A stretch of DNA of 20,220 nucleotides from positions 1 to 20,220 of the forward strand of contig JBILRW010000025.1 of NCBI GenBank assembly GCA_044372405.1. The letters are read 5' to 3'. Each line of letters begins with the position of its first letter. The stretch's first letter is position 1. The position numbers and the translations under genes are program-made. The notes under the pieces were generated by a model. It was not told where the DNA came from. It searched no databases and saw nothing but the letters and a program-made list of their open reading frames with translations. This document shows positions 14,920 through 20,220 of the stretch, one piece after another. Origin of the DNA: CANGYM01 sp044372405. Lineage in GTDB: Bacteria > Pseudomonadota > Alphaproteobacteria > JAJTHO01 > CANGYM01.

Positions 14920-16995
14920 TTAAGAATGTTTTGTTGCGATCTCTTCAGCGATCGCATGGGGGACGGGCTCATAATGATGAAAGACCATGGTGAATTGAGC
15001 ACGGCCTTGGCTCATTGAGCGAAGGGTATTAACATATCCAAACATGTTTGACAAGGGGACCATTGCATTGACCACACGGGCGTTCCCCCGTTGGTCCATA
15101 CCAGAAACCTGACCCCGACGAGAGTTCAAATCCCCAATAATATCACCCAGGTAATCTTCAGGCGTGACAACCTCAACATTCATGATGGGCTCAAGGATCT
15201 GGCTTCCGGCCTTTCTCATGCCTTCACGAAAGGCAGCGCGGGCTGCAATCTCAAATGCTAACGTTGATGAATCCACATCGTGATAAGCACCCTCGGTCAA
15301 CGTGACCTTAAAGTCCACCACGGGGAAACCGGCGAGGGCTCCCGTGTCTTTGGCCGACAACAGACCCTTTTCCACACCGGGGATGTATTCTTTGGGAATG
15401 GATCCACCAATAACCTTATTCAGGAATTCATAGCCACCGCTGCGCTCTAGCGGCTCAAACGTCATGATAACACGCGCGAACTGACCAGCACCCCCGGATT
15501 GTTTTTTGTGGGTGTAGTCAATTTCGACTTTTTTGGAAATGGTTTCACGGTAGGCCACCTGCGGCGCGCCCACATTGGCCTCCACCTTGAACTCGCGCTT
15601 CATGCGGTCCACGATGATTTCCAGGTGCAATTCACCCATACCCTTAATGACCGTCTGACCGGATTCGTGATCTACAGAGACACGGAATGAAGGGTCCTCC
15701 GCCGCCAAGCGACCCAAAGCCACAGACATTTTTTCCTGATCGGCTTTGGTTTTGGGTTCAACGGCAACCTCGATAACGGGATCAGGGAACTCCATGCGTT
15801 CAAGAATAATAGGAGCCTTCTGATCACACAGGGTATCCCCCGTGGTCGTGTCCTTCATGCCTACCAGGGCTACGATGTCGCCGGTGTAGGCTTCTTTGAT
15901 TTCCTCACGGGAATTTGCATGCATCAGCAACATACGGCCAATGCGCTCTCTTTTACCCTTTGTCGTGTTTTCCACATAGGATCCGGATTCTACCTTGCCC
16001 GAATAAACCCGAACAAAGGTCAAGGACCCCACAAAAGGATCGGTCATAATTTTAAAGGCCAAGCCAGAGAATGGCTCTTCGTCCGAGGCTTTCCGCACAT
16101 CAGCATCATCGGAATCGGGCTTAAGACCATTGGTATCCCCAATATCCAGAGGGGAGGGGAGATAGTATGTCACCGCATCCAGCAGCGGCTGAACCCCTTT
16201 GTTTTTAAAGGCCGATCCACACACAACAGGAACAAAGGCACTTTTGATGGTGCCGCGACGAATGCAGGCCCTTAACACCTCAACGCTGGGCTCTTCGCCG
16301 GCCAGGTATTTTTCCAGGGCATCGTCGTCTTGCTCAACGGCAAGCTCGATCATTTTTTCACGATATTCGGCGGCTTTTTCTTTATAGGCAGCTGAAATAG
16401 GACGCTCTTCAAACTTGGCGCCCAGGCTTTCCTCCAGCCAGTGAATCTCAACATTTTTAATCAGATCCACAACGCCGACAAAATCGGATTCCACGCCAAT
16501 GGGCAACTGAAGAACCAACGGCACGGCCCCCAAACGATCCACCATCATGTCCACACAGCGGAAAAAGTCAGCGCCGATGCGGTCCATCTTATTAACGAAA
16601 CACATACGGGGGACATTATATTTGTCGGCCTGGCGCCAGACGGTTTCAGACTGGGGCTCAACCCCCGCCACACTGTCAAACACCGCTACAGCACCATCCA
16701 GAACGCGGAGAGACCGCTCAACCTCAATGGTAAAATCCACGTGACCTGGCGTATCAATAATGTTAATCCGGTGGCCCGCCCAGTAACAGGTTGTTGCGGC
16801 AGAGGTAATGGTAATACCACGCTCTTGCTCTTGTTCCATCCAGTCCATGGTGGCATTGCCTTCGTGAACCTCACCAATGTTGTGCTGGCGGCCCGTGTAA
16901 AACAAAATACGCTCTGTCGTTGTGGTTTTGCCCGCATCAATGTGGGCCATGATACCAATGTTGCGATAATGATCCAGAGGAGTTTGACGAGACAT
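14920..16995 (-). CDS. fusA: Elongation factor G
   Basis: EF-G drives translocation and, with RRF, ribosome recycling. The 691-residue product has the P-loop AHIDAGKTT (17-25), switch I ending ERGITITSAATT (58-69), DTPGH (81-85) and NKMD (135-138). Domains II-V follow, including the domain IV segment VAYRETISKKVEIDYTHKKQ and the domain V RGQVSGMDQRGN. Length and content are those of the main bacterial EF-G, not a paralogue. Upstream one would expect rpsL and rpsG; instead a hypothetical gene lies there. The ribosome-binding site is weak (TAGG). Confidence 0.98.
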   Translation of the reverse strand: MSRQTPLDHYRNIGIMAHIDAGKTTTTERILFYTGRQHNIGEVHEGNATMDWMEQEQERGITITSAATTCYWAGHRINIIDTPGHVDFTIEVERSLRVLDGAVAVFDSVAGVEPQSETVWRQADKYNVPRMCFVNKMDRIGADFFRCVDMMVDRLGAVPLVLQLPIGVESDFVGVVDLIKNVEIHWLEESLGAKFEERPISAAYKEKAAEYREKMIELAVEQDDDALEKYLAGEEPSVEVLRACIRRGTIKSAFVPVVCGSAFKNKGVQPLLDAVTYYLPSPLDIGDTNGLKPDSDDADVRKASDEEPFSGLAFKIMTDPFVGSLTFVRVYSGKVESGSYVENTTKGKRERIGRMLLMHANSREEIKEAYTGDIVALVGMKDTTTGDTLCDQKAPIILERMEFPDPVIEVAVEPKTKADQEKMSVALGRLAAEDPSFRVSVDHESGQTVIKGMGELHLEIIVDRMKREFKVEANVGAPQVAYRETISKKVEIDYTHKKQSGGAGQFARVIMTFEPLERSGGYEFLNKVIGGSIPKEYIPGVEKGLLSAKDTGALAGFPVVDFKVTLTEGAYHDVDSSTLAFEIAARAAFREGMRKAGSQILEPIMNVEVVTPEDYLGDIIGDLNSRRGQVSGMDQRGNARVVNAMVPLSNMFGYVNTLRSMSQGRAQFTMVFHHYEPVPHAIAEEIATKHS

Positions 16996-17037
16996 AATAA
17001 CCTAAAAGCGCAAAAATCAATAAACGAAAGTTGTTCT

Positions 17038-17065
17038 TATGTAACGCCTGCACGGGGGATTGCAA
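17038..17065 (-). promoter_or_regulatory. Candidate promoter for fusA-tuf
   Basis: On the - strand TTGCAA (17065-17060) is followed after 16 bases by TACATA (17043-17038), with a C/G-rich spacer. Such GC-rich spacers are common in strong alphaproteobacterial translation-gene promoters. The -35 matches well in its first three bases; the -10 is weak. It lies about 45 bases before the fusA ATG, and its presence fits the absence of rpsL-rpsG upstream. The assignment is tentative. Confidence 0.35.
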
Positions 17066-17068
17066 GTC

Positions 17069-17094
17069 TTTTTTTGGTGGCTTTTTTTGGTGGC
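17069..17094. repeat. Two-copy 13-bp tandem duplication
   Basis: TTTTTTTGGTGGC occurs twice head to tail at 17069-17081 and 17082-17094, identical in both copies. It lies between the hypothetical coiled-coil gene and fusA, directly upstream of the candidate fusA promoter. Confidence 0.85.
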
Positions 17095-17106
17095 TTTCGT
17101 GGTGTA

Positions 17107-17129
17107 TTCTTAACTGTTTTTCTTAACTG
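17107..17129. repeat. Second 13-bp-period duplication, spanning a stop codon
   Basis: TTCTTAACTG occurs at 17107-17116 and again at 17120-17129, a spacing of 13 bases. The second copy includes the stop codon of the coiled-coil gene on the - strand. It is short, and chance cannot be excluded on its own. Confidence 0.6.
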
Positions 17130-18073
17130 ACCTCATCTTCAACGCGGGTGTTGCGACGAAATTCATATGCGACCTCTTCTATACGCTCAAAAATCTTTTT
17201 CAAACGCTGTTCTTTGTCCTCTAGGAAGGCCTTTTTCTCTTCATAATCTGCATTAAAGACCTTGCGTTCTTCGTGAAAACGCTCTTCCATGTCTTGGACA
17301 TCCTTTTGTCTCATGCGAAGCACTTTTTCCCGGGCGGCCAGGGTCGATTCCCGATCTTCCAGAACCTGCTCCCAACTGCTTAACTCACTAAAATCTTTAT
17401 TTTTAGGGGCTTTTTCTGCACTATCGTTTTTTACAGTATGTTTTTCATGGGTTGTCATCGTTGATTCCTTAGAGTTTTGAGAAACATGGGGGGGGGCTAA
17501 TAAAGAAGTCTCCGGCTTTTTTTCAAGAGGCGCCGGTGCAGGTAGAATCTGAAGGTCTTCACTCTCTTCTTTGAGAATCACAACAGCCTCTGTTCGTTCG
17601 GCGAGGGCATGAACGGCGGTTTCCATGTCCTGATCATCTTCTTCATCAAAAATTTCTGATTCTGCGGCCTTCAGAATTTCTTGGGGGCTTTCCTCATGAT
17701 CATCCCGATGAAACTGATAATAACGAACGCTTATTTCTTCATGATCTTCAGCGTGTTTTTTGGGGTGATAGGTGTGTTTTTTCATAGGAACCTCGTTTGA
17801 AGCGGATGATGGGGGAGATAAAGACTCATCCTGGGATGATGTTAAGGGCAGGGGAAAAACGCGACGCCAGTCTGTATCTTCAATTTCAACAGCGTTGGGG
17901 TCATCTTTGGGAACATTACGGCAGGGCAAGTTCAATTTGGCGCAGGCGGCCATGACCTTAAAAACCTGATCATCATGGGGATAGGTCCAAAGAGCCCGCT
18001 GCTCGTCATAATGAAACAAGCGCGTGAGAAGACCTTGGTCCTTAGATAAAGCAGAAGAAGCAGAATGATTCAT
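17123..18073 (-). CDS. Unrecognised acidic protein with C-terminal coiled coil
   Basis: I do not recognise this 316-residue protein. Residues 1-78 look like a small folded part with aromatic residues (RLFHYDEQRALWTYPHDD at 18-35) and three cysteine or tryptophan positions. Residues 79-225 are low-complexity, rich in Glu, Asp, Ser, Pro and His, and probably disordered. Residues 230-305 are a strongly charged heptad-like region (WEQVLEDRESTLAAREKVL and on) predicted by eye to be a coiled coil. There is no signal peptide or membrane segment. The Shine-Dalgarno sequence is poor. It lies upstream of fusA on the same strand where rpsG would normally be. It could be a scaffold or a lineage-specific protein; I assign no function. 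Confidence 0.75.
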   Translation of the reverse strand: MNHSASSALSKDQGLLTRLFHYDEQRALWTYPHDDQVFKVMAACAKLNLPCRNVPKDDPNAVEIEDTDWRRVFPLPLTSSQDESLSPPSSASNEVPMKKHTYHPKKHAEDHEEISVRYYQFHRDDHEESPQEILKAAESEIFDEEDDQDMETAVHALAERTEAVVILKEESEDLQILPAPAPLEKKPETSLLAPPHVSQNSKESTMTTHEKHTVKNDSAEKAPKNKDFSELSSWEQVLEDRESTLAAREKVLRMRQKDVQDMEERFHEERKVFNADYEEKKAFLEDKEQRLKKIFERIEEVAYEFRRNTRVEDEVS

Positions 18074-18102
18074 TTTCTATATACATTTAACATATTTTTA
18101 AC

Positions 18103-18131
18103 TGTATACCACGAATTCAAGAGAAAGACAA
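18103..18131 (-). promoter_or_regulatory. Candidate promoter for the coiled-coil gene
   Basis: On the - strand TTGTCT (18131-18126) and TATACA (18108-18103) are separated by 17 bases, each with four of six consensus matches. They lie about 30 bases before the ATG at 18073. The -35 element touches the last unit of the 13-bp array, so changes in that array would alter what lies immediately upstream of the polymerase site. Confidence 0.4.
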
Positions 18132-18286
18132 TCTTTTTCTGACATCTTTTTCTGGCATCTTTTTCTGACATCTTTTTCTGGCATCTTTTTCTGGCATCTT
18201 TTTCTGGCATCTTTTTCTGGCATCTTTTTCTGGCATCTTTTTCTGGCATCTTTTTCTGGCATCTTTTTCTGGCATCTTTTTCTGGC
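18131..18286. repeat. Twelve-copy 13-bp tandem array
   Basis: The unit ATCTTTTTCTGGC is repeated twelve times without interruption (12 x 13 = 156 bases). Only units 1 and 3 differ, having GAC in place of GGC. Because 13 is not a multiple of three, three units make 39 bases and encode a 13-residue cycle. On the - strand every frame reads the same cycle, MPEKDARKRCQKK. The array begins within two bases of the PemK stop codon and ends at the promoter of the next gene. I regard peptides read through it as by-products. Confidence 0.95.
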
Positions 18287-18287
18287 A

Positions 18288-18696
18288 TTAAAAACCAAGA
18301 GCATGTAAAACACACTGCCTGATAATGCCTAAGTCCTCGGGGGAAACGGAAACTTTGATGTATTTTCGCTTCCCCCAGGTATCTCTTCCTGAATGCGGAA
18401 GAGATAGCCGTGCATAACTTACGGTAGAGATCATATCGGACTTAACCCAGCAGGTTTTTGCACTGAAAGGTTTGGGTAAAGGACGATCAAAAACTAAGGA
18501 ATGGTGATATTTTTCTATCACCAAAGGCTCTTGTGGTGCTTAAAGGAACCACCGTACATAAAGAATGGATAGATTTTCTTGGCTTGGGAGAAATCACAAC
18601 AACAGGACGCACCTTAACCATTTCTGGTTCAACAAACCCTGATGAAAAATCACAGATTAAAATTTGCCCCATAGATGGGGGATATTGTATTGTCAC
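18288..18696 (-). pseudogene. PemK/MazF-family toxin gene with a one-base frameshift
   Basis: PemK/MazF toxins cleave mRNA and are normally paired with an antitoxin. The first frame from GTG 18696 gives the family N-terminus GQILICDFSSGF followed by VKVRPVVVISP and LCTVVPLSTT. It then runs into unrelated residues and stops at 18487. The family sequence resumes in another frame as VIEKYHHSLVFDRPLPKPF, then CWVKSDMISTVSYARLSLP, to the stop at 18288. Removing one base of the TT at 18531-18532 joins them into a 135-residue protein of normal length. The GTG overlaps the stop of the methyltransferase gene (GTGA). No antitoxin gene is adjacent. It may be a decayed gene or a sequencing error. Confidence 0.85.
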
Positions 18697-20144
18697 TGTT
18701 TTTTTTCCTTCCCCCTCTTTTCTTTTTGCACCAACGGCGCCACCAGCCCCTGATACCGTTCAAACAAAAACGCCACGCGTTCGCGCTCGGTGGTGAAGGG
18801 GGCGCGGCGATAGGCGGCGTCCACGGCGCGGTCCAGGGCCTGATGGGCCCGCAGCAACACCGGCGGCATGGTCAGGGGATCATACAAATCCGCCAGCGTG
18901 CTGCTGGGAAATTGGGCGCGGGCGGTTAAAATGGCCTGCGCCTTTTCCGCAATGTCGGTTTCTTGGGCGGGCGTGGGGGTGGGCCAGGGGAAATTGTTGT
19001 ACACCACGGTGTTGGAATACCGATAATCGCTTTTTAGACGCCCAGCGACTTGGCGCATCCACGCGTTGTGCATCAGGGACGTGAGCACGCCGAAGTGGTA
19101 GGGGGTGGCACCCAAAATGATAAGCGTGGAATCACTTGCAATAATATCAGATTTTAAAAACCCCACTGGAAGATACGTTCTTTTTTCGGAAGACACTCTT
19201 GGCACAAGGATATAATGCGCATTTTCTTGATGACTAACAAAGGCAAATAATGATGGAGTTTCAGCTAGATTTTGTGTAACAAGGCGGCGACTTGAAAGCC
19301 TAAATTCTTTGACTTTTTTAATTTTTTGCAAAAGCACAGGGCAAGACTTTATTTCATCGGGGGCCACATCTTTTAACCAAAAACAATATCGTTGGCCGCC
19401 ATTGATAAATTCTTCCGCCCCCATGTATCGACGAACAAGATGCCGAGATTCCGGGTATGTGTTTAAAAAATCTTCATACTCTTGTTGATTCAACAGCAAT
19501 CCACCCCCATCAATGGGCTGATTGCCGAATTTCATTTCGGGCACATTACACAAGGGTTGACCTCTTTTTTCAACCAGTACCGTTGCCGCATCCACCAAAT
19601 ACGGATTGATATTCTGGGCGGGCACCGCCACAGGGTCCGATGTGATGGTTTCATAATCAAACAGCGTTTTGTGATCCGTATCGTGCGCTGCAAAACCAAT
19701 AATCACCACATACACCGCCGCCAAGGTCATGCCCCGCGCCCGCTTTTCATCCAGCGTCCATTTGAACGTGCGGTGGGCAAAATGGATATGAATGCCGTAC
19801 TTTTGCAACAGGGGTTGCCAGAGGACCGAGACTTGTTCCCCCTGCGTAATGGAGTTTGTGGAAACAAAAGCGACTTTAATATCCGTGCCCTGAATGTACT
19901 GGGAGGCCTTGAAAAACCACGCCGTGACATAATCCAGAACCCCCGCGCCCTTTATACCCCCAAAAACGGCGGCCATTTCATCGCGTTGTTTCTCACTGAG
20001 ATATTTTGATCCCACAAACGGCGGATTGCCCAAAATATACGACAGATGTTCCGGCGCAATCACCGTTTTCCAATCGGTGGTCAGCGCATTGCCGTGATGG
20101 ATATACCCCTCGCAAATGAAGAGTACCGTTTTAGGTTGAGGCAA
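18693..20144 (-). CDS. MmeI-like DNA methyltransferase, C-terminal part
   Basis: The 483 residues match the catalytic and target-recognition half of the large class I DNA adenine methyltransferases related to MmeI. Motif IV is NPPF at 40-43 in SYILGNPPFVGSKYLS. It is followed by LDYVTAWFFKASQYI, VAFVSTNSITQGEQVSVLWQ, FAHRTFKW, then in the C-terminal part SDYRYSNTVVYNNFPWP, LADLYDPLTMPP and RAHQALDRAVDAAYRR. Full-length relatives have roughly 900 residues or more. The SAM-binding motif I and any nuclease domain should lie upstream and are not in this frame. The nominal TTG start at 20144 has no ribosome-binding site and lies just after a stop, so it is probably not the true start. Its stop overlaps the PemK start. 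Confidence 0.8.
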   Translation of the reverse strand: MPQPKTVLFICEGYIHHGNALTTDWKTVIAPEHLSYILGNPPFVGSKYLSEKQRDEMAAVFGGIKGAGVLDYVTAWFFKASQYIQGTDIKVAFVSTNSITQGEQVSVLWQPLLQKYGIHIHFAHRTFKWTLDEKRARGMTLAAVYVVIIGFAAHDTDHKTLFDYETITSDPVAVPAQNINPYLVDAATVLVEKRGQPLCNVPEMKFGNQPIDGGGLLLNQQEYEDFLNTYPESRHLVRRYMGAEEFINGGQRYCFWLKDVAPDEIKSCPVLLQKIKKVKEFRLSSRRLVTQNLAETPSLFAFVSHQENAHYILVPRVSSEKRTYLPVGFLKSDIIASDSTLIILGATPYHFGVLTSLMHNAWMRQVAGRLKSDYRYSNTVVYNNFPWPTPTPAQETDIAEKAQAILTARAQFPSSTLADLYDPLTMPPVLLRAHQALDRAVDAAYRRAPFTTERERVAFLFERYQGLVAPLVQKEKRGKEKKQ

Positions 20145-20220
20145 GGGGGGAGTTCATGACGCGGAAGTTATCCGTGAGTCGGTCGGTCCATTCTTTGGCC
20201 TTTTCAGGAAAGGTTTTGTC
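20131..20220 (-). CDS. Partial upstream reading frame, possibly the same methyltransferase
   Basis: A 29-residue frame enters from the window edge (DKTFPEKAKEWTDRLTDN and on) and stops at 20131. It overlaps the methyltransferase frame by 14 bases. Removing one C from the six-base run at 20145-20150 (G on the + strand) joins it as NSPL-PQPK to the methyltransferase. It therefore may be the middle of that protein, cut by a frameshift. It could instead be the end of a separate gene; too little is visible to decide. Confidence 0.4.
   Translation of the reverse strand, partial: DKTFPEKAKEWTDRLTDNFRVMNSPLAST

Noticed and set aside
18131..18286. CRISPR array
   Set aside because: The units are contiguous 13-mers with no spacers, and no cas genes are present.
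18070..18315. Basic peptides encoded through the 13-bp array on the - strand
   Set aside because: A 13-bp unit without stops is open in all three frames, so the frames arise automatically; none has a supporting start signal.
18500..18540. Programmed ribosomal frameshift in the PemK gene
   Set aside because: No slippery heptamer or downstream structure is evident, and the family is not known to use one; a mutation or sequencing error is simpler.
19482..20009. 175-residue frame on the + strand
   Set aside because: It is antisense to the methyltransferase, which has clear motifs on the other strand.

Overview
The window looks like chromosomal DNA of an alphaproteobacterium, probably from a host-associated lineage such as Holosporales or Rickettsiales. 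That assignment is inference. It rests on the alphaproteobacterial style of Dcd, on comF standing head to head with an NDUFAF5-like methyltransferase gene, on the zinc-free S14, and on degenerate palindromic repeats of the kind scattered through such genomes. No database search was possible.

Layout. Positions 1-392 have no convincing gene; they hold a long imperfect hairpin and a mosaic of inverted repeats. The + strand then carries dcd (393-947), a likely terminator, a half-copy of a dispersed repeat and guaB (1181-2620). comF (- strand, 2721-3485) and the methyltransferase gene (+ strand, 3460-4176) diverge with overlapping 5' ends.

From 16995 down to 4265 the - strand carries one long translation locus: fusA-tuf-rpsJ-rplC-rplD-rplW-rplB-rpsS-rplV-rpsC-rplP-rpmC-rpsQ-rplN-rplX-rplE-rpsN-rpsH-rplF-rplR-rpsE-rpmD-rplO. 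Spacing is tight, with several stop/start overlaps. The order is the classical str-S10-spc order, but the cluster is cut at both ends: rpsL-rpsG are not upstream of fusA, and secY and the alpha-operon genes do not follow rplO. Between tuf and rpsJ an intrinsic terminator contains the -10 element of a good promoter in its loop, so tuf transcription can end where S10-operon transcription begins. S5, L30 and L3 carry unusual tails.

Upstream of fusA lies an unrecognised acidic coiled-coil protein gene (17123-18073). It is flanked by three short tandem repeats, all with a 13-bp period; the largest is twelve copies and sits directly against the gene's best promoter candidate. The end of the window (18288-20220) is an accessory module on the - strand. 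It consists of an MmeI-like DNA methyltransferase fragment overlapping by GTGA with a PemK/MazF-family toxin gene. The toxin gene has a one-base frameshift, and the methyltransferase reading probably has another.

Most of the window is conserved housekeeping DNA. The parts deserving attention are the nested promoter/terminator at tuf-rpsJ, the extended S5-L30 junction, the methyltransferase-like protein lacking its SAM loop, the 13-bp repeats, and the decaying methyltransferase-PemK pair.
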